A stretch of 64,000 bases of DNA from Cyclina sinensis (Eukaryota; Mollusca; Bivalvia; Venerida; Veneridae). The DNA lies in contig JAAONU010000014.1 of the NCBI GenBank assembly GCA_012932295.1, positions 35,929,977 to 35,993,976 on the forward strand, in the 5' to 3' direction. Below, one piece after another: positions 24,960-36,261 of this stretch; position 1 is the stretch's first letter; each line of letters begins with the position of its first letter. The notes beneath the pieces are model-generated. The model was given only the letters and a program-made list of their open reading frames with translations. It was not told where the DNA came from and did no database searches. Made by a program: the position numbers and the translations under genes.

Positions 24960-26625
24960 AATTTAAAGGAGAGCAGGTAAACATAAATTTAAAGGACAAC
25001 AGATAAACATAAATTTAAAGAACAGCAGGTAAACATAAATTTAAAGGACGGCAGATAAACATAAATGACATCAGGTAAACATGAATTTAAAGGACAGCAG
25101 GTAAACATAAATTCAAAGGACAGCAGATAAACATAAATTTAAAGGACAGCATGTAGACATAAATTTAAAGGACAGCAAGTAAAAATGAATTTAAAGATTA
25201 GCATGTAGACATAAATTTAAAGGACAGCAGATAAACATAAAGGACATCAGGTAAACATGAATTTAAAGGACAGAAGGTAAATATGAATTTAAAAGACATC
25301 AGGAAAACAGGAATTTAAATGACGGTAGGTTAACATGAATTTAAAGGACAGCAGATTAACATAAATTTAAAGGACAGCAGGTCAAAATAAATGTAAAGGA
25401 CAGTAGATCAACATAAATTTAAAGGACAGCAGGTTAACATAAATTTAAAGGACAGCAGGTCAAAATAAATGTAAAGGACAGCAGATCAACATAAATTTAA
25501 AGGACAGCAGGTTAACATAAATTTAAAGGACAGCAGGTCAAAATAAATTTAAAGGACAGCAGGTCAACATAAATTTTAAGGACAGCAGGTCAACATAAAT
25601 TTAAAGCACAGCAGGTCAACATAATTTTAAAGGACAGCAGATAAACATAAATTTCAAGTACAGCAGGTAAACATAAATTAAAATGACAGTAGGTAAACAA
25701 GAATTTAAAGGACAGAAGATAAACACTTGTTTGAATAAGTCTTAGTGACAGTATGAATTTAAAGATCAGTAGCAAACATGAATTTAAAGGACAGCAGGTA
25801 AACATAAATTGAAAGGACAGCGGGTAAACATAAATTGAAAGGACAGCGGGTAAACATAAATTTAAAGGAAAGCAGGTAAATATAAGTTTAAAGGACAGCA
25901 GGTAAACATACATTCAAAGGAGAGTAGGTAAACATGAATTTAAAGGACAGCACGTAACACAAATTTGAAGGACAGTAGGTAAACATGAATTTAAAGGACA
26001 GCACGTAACACAAATTTGAAGGACAGTAGGTAAACATGAATTTAAAGGACAGCACGTAACACAAATTTGAAGGACAGTAGGTAAACATGAATTTAAAGGA
26101 CATCAGGTTAACATGAGTTTAAAGGACATCAGGAAAACAGGAATTTGAATGACGGTAGGTTAACATGAATTTAAAGGACAGCAGGTAAACATAAATTTAA
26201 AGGACATGAGGTAGACATGAATTTAAAGGACAGCAGGTAAACATTTATTTAAAGGACAACAGGTTAACATAAATTTAAAGGACAGAAGGTAAACTTGAAT
26301 TTAAAGGACATCAGGTTAACATGAGTTTAAAGGACATCAGATAAACAGGAATTTGAATGACGGTAGGTTAACATGAATTTAAAGGACAGCAGGTAAACAT
26401 AAATTTAAAGGACATGAGGTAGACATGAATTTAAAGGACAGCAGGTAAACATTTATTTAAAGGACAACAGGTTAACATAAATTTAAAGGACAGAAGGTAA
26501 ACTTGAATTTAATCTAAAGGACAGCAGGTAAAGCAGGTAAACATGAATAAAAAGGACAGCAGATAAACATGAATTAAAAGGACAGCAGATCAACATGGAT
26601 TTAAAGGACAGCAGGTAAACAATAT
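24960..26625. repeat. Large minisatellite, ~25-bp unit, roughly 65 units
   Basis: The consensus is 'gtaaacataaatttaaagg' followed by 'acagca', repeated for ~1.66 kb with many variants. Higher-order structure is visible. A ~50-bp dimer ('cacgtaacacaaatttgaagg' type plus a standard unit) repeats three times at about 25945-26090. A ~208-bp block starting 'ggacatcaggttaacatgag' occurs twice, near 26098 and 26306. The minus-strand open frames through it ('LSFKFMFTYCPSNLCYV' repeats) are repeat artefacts. It lies 0.7 kb beyond the 3' end of the Ig receptor gene. Confidence 0.93.
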
Positions 26626-26844
26626 GCATAATAGAGAAATGTTTTGATGGACACCGAATTATCAGAACTGAACATTTTTAGTGTATCATAAGTAAAATCA
26701 TCTTTACATATATACTTCTTTACATTCTTGCACGATTCTAATTTATATTACGTAATATACGACCCAGTCTCTATCTTCGAAAAGGCTGATGAGATTGATG
26801 AAATCAGTTTTACTAGGTGAAAGGAAAATGTAATTTTGCGCACC

Positions 26845-26850
26845 TTTATT
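26845..26850 (-). promoter_or_regulatory. Candidate polyadenylation signal of the Ig receptor gene
   Basis: An AATAAA on the minus strand, ~500 nt past the stop codon at 27353. It would give a 3' UTR of about 520 nt. This is a positional inference only. Confidence 0.35.
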
Positions 26851-27352
26851 TTGTGTTGATAATATAACTTAGTTGATAGTACAGGATTTATAGTCATTTC
26901 AATTTCAAATTTACACGAACAAAATCTTATAAACATAAGACAAACTGAAGTTTCAAAGGATATTGTTGAAAAGTGGAACTTCTGCTAAGTGTGTAATGTA
27001 CACATACAATGACTTAGACAAATAGTGAAGCGCCTACGTAAATGTTTTAAAACTTACAGACAATTCAAAACGAAGTCTTAATTCGATTTAAATGACAAAA
27101 CAAACAACTTTATCAAAATTTCAACTGCTTGTGTTAAAATAACAAAAAGCAAAATTCAAGTACAAATGATTAAATAACTTCAACAAAATTTCAATCATAA
27201 TTAAAAAAACACAACAAAACATGCAAACAATTTTTAGTTGATCTTGCTATCTTGTGTCAGCAGAGGTATCAACTTTTTTCAAAACGATATCAGCATAATA
27301 ATCTATCAAAGTTTAAAAGCAAATTAGGCTGATTGTGATTGTAAAAAATGCA

Positions 27353-30300
27353 TTAAAGTTTTTCAATGACGTCGTATGTATTTTTATCACTGTTTTCATA
27401 TCGACACAGATCTGTATATTGCACGCCGGCTTGCTCATAACCTTGACCTTCAGTTACCCTTGATGCAGTGTCATAACCTTGACCTTCAGTTATCCTTGAT
27501 GCAGTGGAAGGCATTTCATATGTACTGCAATACAAAATTAAGAAATGATACGTAATCGCTTATGTAACAGAGAGACCTTATATTGCTCTAACATAGAAAT
27601 TGAAATAACATTTTATGAAACAATAACAACCGTATAAAGACGAAGTGATATGTAGTAACTGTTTTTGAAAAGTTAAAAGGCGTACTGCTTCCAGAATTAC
27701 ATCAAGACTGGAACAGTTAAGCAGTGTTAAATATTAACGCATACATATGTCAGTATAATATTTCTGCTAAGATAGTCTGTCAATCATCATCTGGGACTTA
27801 CGTTTGTTTTGCTACTCCTTCTGCCGATTTTGATACTGAAATACATATACACATTAGTTACTGTTTAGTATATTTGCTATCTTTTAAACTTTTTCATTTT
27901 TATACAACCAGAACACTTTGTTTACTGTGTAGTTTTTGCTTAAATGAGTACATATCTGTGTAAACATTTAGATTAATCATAATGCTACGATTAACAATAA
28001 TAGCACGAAAGCCAGAATGTAAAATAGTGACATTCTGTTTCCACTGGTTACCTTGGCGCAATAATCGTGCTCTTGAAATGAAAAGGTACGTTGCAAATAT
28101 TGCAAGTACACAACACACTGCTCCAAGAGTAGTACCAACTACGATTGTTGTTTTATCCGATCTCAGCATGCAGCTGTCTTCGTTTGTATGTTGTTTACCT
28201 AAAAGAAACTCTATCTTATTTGAGCTAGGCGTGCGATACATTTTCGAAACAATTCTGAACATACCCGACGTAAACTCATTTAAAGATGGTTAAGGCACTT
28301 CAGGTCGACTGAACATAATAGTTTCATAATAATTATATTAACATCAAATGTCTACTTATTTTCCAATTGCTTTCAAGTGGATAACAATAAGGACTTTAAT
28401 CAAATGTCGGTATATAATCCATGTCACTGATGTGACAAAATTAAACTGCAACTAAAATTTACTTTATGCATATATCACTCAATAATAATAATAAAAATAA
28501 TTTTACTTATTTTTGTTTTGATCGGTAAAAATCTTTCATATCTGAAATTTGTCTGGATATTATAAACAGGAATTGGTCTCTCTCTTAATACAGCTGTACT
28601 GACTTTAAGCATACGATAGTAAACCGCATAGTTGTAAACATTGCATCAAAAAAGGAACTGATGTCAGTTACTGGAAAACGTTTAATTTTGAAAAGGTTGT
28701 GTATAGCTATAATGAGTTTAACTGCCAAACAACATAGATAATTATATTGTAAATAAAGATAAGTGGAAAAACTCACCTTTCCTTTCGGATAGAAACATAT
28801 ATTGCTCATACGTCCCGATTTCATTTTTCACAATTACTTTATACTGTCCAAAATCCTCTTCCGAAACATTCAAAAGTGTCAAGTTACTCTGTAGATCTGA
28901 CGATGATATTTTCAAGTCAGCATTGCTCAGTAATGGTATCCATATTTCTCCAATTCGCTTGTGCCAAGAAAATCCCTTTGGACCTGGTTCAGGGTAAGCT
29001 ATCGCAGAAAAACTCAGAGTCACCGCATTGTAGAGATCCGATGTTATATTACGCTGTATTTGTCGCAAAGGACGCGGAGAACCTTTAGACAAAGAAACAA
29101 TTTTGTATCAGATAAAGTTCTGTTTTAAACACATTTTGAACACTTGTTGACTACACCAATACAATAATTGAGACATTAACAAGCATATTTACATGTACAT
29201 GTATACTTATCAGAAAATAAATCTAATAAACCTTCAAGATAATTAAATACCAGATAGAGAAACCACTTTTTTGTTCTTTTGATTTTTGTTTATCTATTCC
29301 TATACTTCATTATCCTAAAGACGGGTTTCTTGAAAAAACATTACTTACATGTGACTAGTAAGCTGACGTCGGTGTGACTCATGTGATTATATGTATTACT
29401 AGCTTCACATACATATACTCCAGCATCAGAGCAAGCTACATCGCGTAAAGAGTATGAGAGTGGCGTTTTATCACTTTTAATTAGTGCATCGCCTTTAAAC
29501 TTGATCGTTATCGAAGTTGCAGTATTACTGTCCACGAAACATTTGAATTGTATAAGAGAAGTATGTTCGTCCGCCGTTACGTTTTTCTCACCCTGATAGC
29601 CTTCAATGTAAAGTGACTGTACAGTTGTGTCTGAAATAATAGAAGCATGAGTTGTCAACTGACCAGAAATCACTTTCAAATAACATGCTCATGTGAGCCG
29701 AATCATTACAACAGAACGCTAATAATCAACAAGTATATATCGTCTAGATATCCTGGCGTCCATCACGTAAGGCTTCATTGTGCTTTTTCAGAAACCATTT
29801 TAAACGAGTAGACCCTTTGAGCTTGACCTTTAATCAATATGTCTTAAATCCATAGATGTGACCTACTCAACATGTTCAAAAATTATGTAAAGATCGTTCT
29901 TGATTTATGAATTTGAAATTAATTTAGAGGTGCTGGCGACTGTAAGCATCATCTTGGACCAAGTTAAACCGTAAGTTACACGTGCCGTATACTTATCATG
30001 TCCAAACACGTTGTAAATATTGAAAATATGATTGTTTTTGAGCAATTGATTGAACATAATTCTCAAACTGCAGGGCTGTCCATTCATCGTGATCAGATAT
30101 TTTGTGTAGCTTGAGAGTTCTGGAAAGTGTTTATGGAGTACAGACATGTTTTACCTTCACATATGACATGTTTAGTAAAATTACCTACACATAAAGGTTA
30201 TTTCTCATGTCCTACTACCGTTGGTTACTTCTGGTTCAGGTGCTCTTGGTTAACCAGACGAAAAATACAATGTAGTTTCTAATTGAAATACTACAGGTTT

Positions 30301-33300
30301 CCAAGATGCATCATACCAAAATATCCTGTAAAGATTTACGGTTAAAGGTCCAGTTGTTCTGGATAAGTTTATCAAAACCTTTCATCACAGAAAGCGCCTC
30401 TGACCACTGAGCCAAAATTAGATAAGATTCATTCGCCAAACTTTTACCTACTTAGTATACAGTTTCTAGACTCAGGTGATCTTAATAGCTTACTGGCCAA
30501 AAACTACTTTATCTGCGGAAATACCGATATACATTAACGAAACAACAAGGAAAAAATTGTAGATTTATCAGAGCTTCTTAGAGAAATTTGGCAATTTAAA
30601 AATCAGGTTTGATACAACAACTTACATACAACTGTAACAGCAAGATCCTTTGTCTTATAAGATCCATCTGAGTATGTTGCAGTACATCTGTATGTTCCAG
30701 CATCTGATCTTGTTAGTCTTTCAAGGCTTAGAACTGCTCCAATAAGTGTCCCTTTGGCAACGTTATTCCATTTAAAACTACATGCCGGGTTACAACTGGC
30801 AGAGCAAGTTACAGGTTCAAGGTTTGTGTTTTCCATTTTCTCAAATTTTGTAACGCTGGTGTTAAAATATATGTTGTCTGGTCCATCTAGAAAGAACGCC
30901 AAGGAGAATTCACTAATCTACTAAATAAACTTAAAAAGAGGGCCATGATAGCCGTGATTCACTAAGTACAACTGTTAAAGCAAGAACTCAAGAGAAATGC
31001 CATGAAAATTCTAGCTGAAAGTAGACAGAGCAAAATTTGTTTGAATATATTGAATTTAAAATGTTTGATAATTGATGACACAGCTGTGACATAATTATAA
31101 TTATATTGGTTAAAAACGAAACTGAGCTTTGCAGTGGTTAATACATTCTGCGTTCCAAGAATTGCATAATTATCTCATTCACTTTTTCCCCTGTAGCATA
31201 GGTTAAAATTAGGCACAATTTAAAAGCGTAAATGTTGATATAAACGCTGCGATGATGTATTTCGGCGGCAAAAAGAATTTACGCAAACGATGCTTAATGT
31301 TAATTTTATCAAAAGACCAACTCCCCTCCTGCATCTAACAAATGTACTTTCACAGAGTGCGAAAACAGCCAGGAAGTAGTGTGTCACTGTCGAGTGATAT
31401 CGTTATATTACACAGGTTGAACAGTGAAAAGTTGCACTATTGCATTAACGGTCTAAACAAAGTATATCTTTAATTTTACATTCTAAATTAGGATAAGTGA
31501 TAAGTAAGATAAACACTTACATAAAACATTCAGCCAAACAGAGTCAGCATCAGTAGATGTGTATCCCTCAGTAATCACTTCTGTTGCTGTACATGTAAAC
31601 TGTTTGTCTGCATCGTCTCTGTTCACATTTGACACAGTCAGTCTTTCTTTGTTGGTAGAGAACGAATATTTAGAGTTAGCAGAAAATACAACATTATCAA
31701 TTTTCCACAGGTACGTAAGACTAAGGCTGTGGTTTCCAGGTGTAGTCGTTGAAGTGCTCCTGCAAGTTAGTGTGACAGTATCTCCGACGGCGGGGTTCTT
31801 GTCGACGGAAATTCTTGGTTTTGTTGGAGGACCTGAAATATAATAATGCTATTCATACATTGTATATACTAACAGTACCTTAACTTCGATTTATTAACAT
31901 TAAGAATCCTTCAAAATAATTAAACTTCAAAAGTAGTAGGTGGGAAGGAAAAAGAAAGAATGGAGACGAAGATTCCTTAAAAAAATTAAATTTCATAGTC
32001 AAAGTCTTAAAACAGTAAGTAGGTAAGGTCAATGTTAAATACGGTCAAGGTTTAAATATGCATGCAAAATTATAAATATCATTCAAATTTCGAAGCTATG
32101 TCTGCAAAAACAAGGAAGTACGTCAGCCGGTTAAGATAAAGGTCAAGATCACATAAAAGTCAAGGTCAAAGTCCAACTGAAGAACATTAGGATGCTTTCA
32201 AAACTTCTTTTTTTAAATTTCATAGACAACTTCAAAACAGAAAGTAGGTCAGTAGGTTAACGTCAATGTAAGTTCAAAGTACAAACTTGCTAGCAAATAT
32301 CTAATATCTAATATCAAATCTAATATCTTGATATCTAATTCAAATTTCCATGCTGTGGCTGTAAAAAACAACAACAAAAACCCCCAAAACACTCGGTCAA
32401 AATAAAGATCACATCATGATAAAGGACAAAATCAAACAATAATACATAATTTGAATAATCTCGGTAGACTTCCACCATAGGATGCTACACACAAAATTTC
32501 GAGTTCACTAATTCTTAAAAAATAGAAGCTTTCACATTAACACGAGAGAAAAAAGTTTCTGAAATCGCACTTACCTAAGATGTACATACAGGCACAATTA
32601 AGTATTCCAGAAACATCAAATATTCTGTATGTCCCAGCGTCTGATAGTTGCACATTCGTAAGTTGCACCACAACATTCCCATCCGAATCACCAGAAATTA
32701 CATCTGGTGGATCTAATATGATCTTACCAAAGGTATATCTGATATTTGAAATAGTTCTTCCGTTAAAAAACTGAACACTGAATGTTTTTGCTTCATTTTT
32801 TCTAGGAAGTGCAGTGCCTATATCAAAATGAATCTCTGCATTCGAGCTTACTTTGCTGAAAACTTTACTGACAGCTGAAGGACAAGTCCATCCAGACACT
32901 GAAAGAAAAAAAGGTTTGACCAATGTTTTCCAGATATGAAACCTTTATGCATATCTCTCTTTCTTATACATACTTATTTTCCTTATGGTCAACGGAAGTG
33001 AGCATTAGCATTAACCAGAACAAAATGACAAATTAACTTCTACAGTTTGTTGAAGCAAATGTATAGTAAAATATTGATAGTTGATAAACTCAGACTAGTA
33101 GACAACAAAGCCAGATTAAATCTTTTCACAAAAATAAGATGAGCTATCACGGGTTTTCTCTCGAGGCTGAAGTTATCAGAGAGGAAATGTTTACTGTAGC
33201 AGTTGTGACATCAGGCCTGGATTTGAATGAGTTGCAGAGTTCAAACCAGTTCAAGTATACACATAAGTATTTGAATGTTACACTATCAAAAGTATAGTGC

Positions 33301-33561
33301 GATAATGTCTAAATCACAGTTACCTTCAAAATACAAATATTGAAAACCCTGTTCATGTCCTAACGTTGACACACTACCGGTCAATACTAACACAATTTTG
33401 ATGTCAAAAGAAGAAGATTAAAAAACAGAGCATCTTCTTTTGATTCATTTAAACAAACATGTACCACTTTAACAAAAGAGCTTCTCATAAGAATAAATTT
33501 TCATACCTTTGATGATTAAACCTGTAAACAAAGCAAAAAGAAACAACTCTGCAGATTTCAT
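27353..33561 (-). CDS. Immunoglobulin-superfamily transmembrane receptor with ITIM-like tail (9 exons)
   Basis: Exons: 33507-33561, 32575-32898, 31521-31832, 30626-30886, 29349-29630, 28777-29082, 28052-28198, 27802-27835 and 27353-27524. They join through GT-AG introns into 1893 nt, 630 aa plus stop. Exon 1 encodes a signal peptide (MKSAELFLFALFTGLIIK). Five Ig-like exons of 261-324 nt, with phase-1 borders, follow. Domain 2 shows the classical Cys (C150), Trp and Cys. Domain 3 has DAGTYRC and domain 4 DAGVYVC. Domains 1 (DAGTYRIF) and 5 (FGQYKVI) lack the usual cysteine. Exon 7 carries one membrane segment, about 532-554, followed by basic residues. The tail has six tyrosines: Y576, Y591, Y603, Y610 in ITIM-like VQYTDL, Y616 in YEN (Grb2-type YxN), and Y624 in TYDVI. 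A 12-residue unit, TASR(I/V)TEGQGY(D/E), is duplicated. A role as a surface recognition or inhibitory receptor is inferred. The orthologue is not recognised. Confidence 0.85.
29680..30600. other. Intron of the Ig receptor gene, no exon seen
   Basis: Between Ig exons 4 and 5 no further Ig motif (DxGxYxC, WxxN) in a splice-bounded frame was found. Exon phases on either side already match, so a missing domain is not required. Confidence 0.4.
31900..32480. repeat. Interspersed 'aaggtcaaggtc' repeat in Ig gene intron
   Basis: Words such as 'atgcaaaattataaat..attcaaatttc', 'aaaaacaaggaagtacgtc' and 'ataaaggtcaagatcac' recur about every 120 bp. They match the block at 42060-42380 ('aaaaacaaggaaccaagtc', 'aggtcaagatcagc'). 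It is non-coding. Confidence 0.65.
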
Positions 33562-33719
33562 TTCAATCTTTTATTGATCATAAGTATATTTTAGCTAGAT
33601 TTTGTACTCTGGCGACCCGGAAGATAAAGGCTTTTATGTACATACATAGAATGGATTCAGTTTTATGAATTTAAAGTAAAGTCGGTCAAATATTTAACTC
33701 GTGAAAACGTTACCTTTTC

Positions 33720-34420
33720 TTATACGCCCGAAAAGACATATTAATTGTATGCCCCTGGTCGTCCGTCTGTCCGTCCGTTAGCAATTATGTGTTCACTCTC
33801 AATCTCTTGAACCGATTGAAGGTTATTGAAACTTCTTTGCAGAAATGTTAACCATAATAGGACGATGTGCAGAGCAAAGGTTCCACTTTACTCGGATCTA
33901 GGTCAAGGTCACACTTAATCATTATGATTTGATATGCCCTGTATCTCTTGAACCGATTGAAGGTAATTAAAACTGCTTTGCAGAAATGTTTACCAAATGT
34001 TTACCATTATAAGATGATGTGCAAAGCACAGGTTGCGAGTTGGTCGGGTCAAGATCACACTTACTCAATATGATTGAACATGTGATATTTTGTGCAAGCT
34101 CTGTATCGATTGAAGGAAATTAAAATTACTTGGCGGAAATGTTAACCGTACTGAGACGATATGCAGAGCGTAGGTTTCAGTTGGCTTGCCTCTAAGTCAA
34201 GGTCATACTTAGTCATTTTGTATAGTTAGCTCTATATATAGTTTGTATAGTCAGCGCTATATACTCTTGGAGGAAATTGAAACTGTTTGGCATAGTTTAC
34301 ACGCCTGAAGGAACATATTATGTTAAACACCTCTTTGTCTGTCAGTCTGTATGTCTGTCTGTCCGTAAGCAATTGTATTTTTAGCTGAAATGTTCGAAAA
34401 CTGCTTGAAGATACCAGTTA
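33720..34420 (+). repeat. Interspersed repeat with ~120 bp internal units
   Basis: 'cttgaaccgattgaagg..attgaaactt', 'tttgcagaaatgttaacca', 'gacgatgtgcagagcaaagg' and 'ctaggtcaaggtcacactta' recur about every 120 bp from 33800 to 34260. The start ('cgcccgaaaagacatatt', 'ccgtctgtccgtccgt') recurs at 34305. A reverse-complement relative lies at 46640-46810. It sits just upstream of the Ig receptor start. Confidence 0.75.
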
Positions 34421-34782
34421 TTGAATTGTACCATAGTGAGATGGTAGACATGGGTTATTCATCTTGATCCGATTATTTTATTAAATTAAGTGCCTTGGAA
34501 GCATATTACACTGTCAAAATCTGCTAGATTGGCTGTAAGTAAGGTAAAACATGACTGAAGAACTAATTAGTTAACAATAAACATTTTAAACTTATCTGCA
34601 GACACTGTTATAACATAGTCCTTATATTGCCCCGTTTCAGCGGAGCGTTTGTTTCCTTTCTTTCAATGAATGCAGAAAAAGATATACGAAATGGTGTGAT
34701 ATGTTTGACAGAGAATATCTTTTTGTTTTGGTGAAAGGTCATATTTTCATCGAGGAAAAGTTATATCAGATGATGCATTTTT

Positions 34783-35998
34783 AGATCACCTGAGCACAAA
34801 GTGCTCAAGTGTCTAGTTCATCATTGTGGTAAGTGGGTTGTGCATCGTGTGTCGTCTATCGACCATCGTCAACATTCTTTTTTTGCTTTAAACAACATCT
34901 CCTGTTAAACTACTTGACAGATTTAACCAAACACCACAGAAATCTTTCTTGCTTTAAGATTTACCAAAGTTATTAAAATAATTAATTCCATGCAGAACTC
35001 TGGTTGCTGTTGCAAATGAAAGGAACAATAATAAAATGCTTTATTTCTCAAACCACTAGGTTCAGAGTATTAAGATCTGCTGTAAACCTCTACCAAAGGT
35101 ATGTAATTTTGTCCCTGGAATCAAAATTGACCTCGCCGAAGAGGTCACTTGATTTGCAAAGACTTAAATAAGAGAAACTTTAGGATATTGTTCAAATCAT
35201 ATCCCTGAAATCAAAATTGGCCCCGCCCCGGGGATCCTGTATATGTAAAGTATATATCTTTCTTATCAGAAACTATAAGAGCTATACCTTGACCCTGCCT
35301 AAAGGGTAACTTGAATTTCATTGAATAATATGGAATAAGCTTCTTCTCTGTAACCGCGTGATATGGATTTTAGAAAATTGATCTATAGCATTGCCTATTT
35401 GACCTCGATCGCGATTTTTGTCTATGAGGTTATAATTGGTCCCGTCCCAGGGGTCCTGTTTATGTAAAAAAATCTTTGAAGTTCTTATCATAAAACATAG
35501 GCCGTAGAACTTAGATAATTGGTATTAACAAAAAGACTTTGCCCCGCCTGGTAGTCACTTTATTTACAAAGACTTGTATAGAAGCAGAAATAATTTCCGT
35601 AATGACCATGGTCTTGACCTTCTGATTTCCTTTCTTGTTTCTGCAGGTACAGGAATGAAATTTGAACTTTACATATAATTTCGAATGCAGAATTCAATTT
35701 TTACCGAAGCTGACATTGACCTTGACAGATTGACTTGCATTCTTGATTTTGTCGCTACGGTATGAAAATTCGTACTACACTTACAATTTGCATGCCGATT
35801 TCCAATTTGACCTTATCCGACATTGACCTTGTACTGTTGACCTACCTTCAGGTTTTGAAGTCCTTGCTATGGAATTTCTTTCAGATATCCAATTTTGCAT
35901 GTAGATTTAAAATTTAACCTTGATCCTTTCACCGGCCTTGCTGTAGTTATTGTTGATACTGAAGTGAGCGATTTAGGGCTATCATGGCACTCTTGTTT
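34783..35998 (+). repeat. Dispersed bivalve repeat ('gagcac..tcatcg' type)
   Basis: It starts 'agatcacctgagcacaaagtgct' and 'gtgtgtcgtctatcgaccatcgtc'. Four or five loosely similar 100-150 bp units follow ('tgaccttgac', 'ccctggaatcaaaattg', 'gtaaaatatctttc'). It ends 'gtgagcgatttagggctatc' then 'atggcactcttgttt', an end I associate with a very common bivalve repeat. No transposase is visible. Confidence 0.7.
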
Positions 35999-36261
35999 AA
36001 ATCAACTTTGCTCTAAGTAACGATATATATATTTTTTCAATCAAATACATTTTTATAGAATACATTTTTATAGAAAAATACATAAGGATATTACACAAGA
36101 TGGGGAAAAGGCGCGTAAACGTCTATTTTTTTAATTCCTTTAAAGGTTTTAAACTATGAAAATGAAACAATTGTATTTAAAAGGTTTACAACTTTAATTT
36201 TTAAAACTGATTGATGTAGGCTTCAGTTAATGAGTCAGTCACTGTCATTTCTTCTTTAACT

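Noticed and set aside
25590..26103. Repetitive minus-strand open frames reading FMFTYCPSNLCYVLSFK-like peptides
   Set aside because: They are translations of the ~25-bp minisatellite. The unit causes cyclic frames and has no start context, splice sites or domain.
29905..30147. Open frame MSVLHKHFPELSSYTKYLIT... as a possible extra exon of the Ig receptor
   Set aside because: It has no Ig motif, no acceptor/donor pair in the right phase, and the flanking exons already join in phase.
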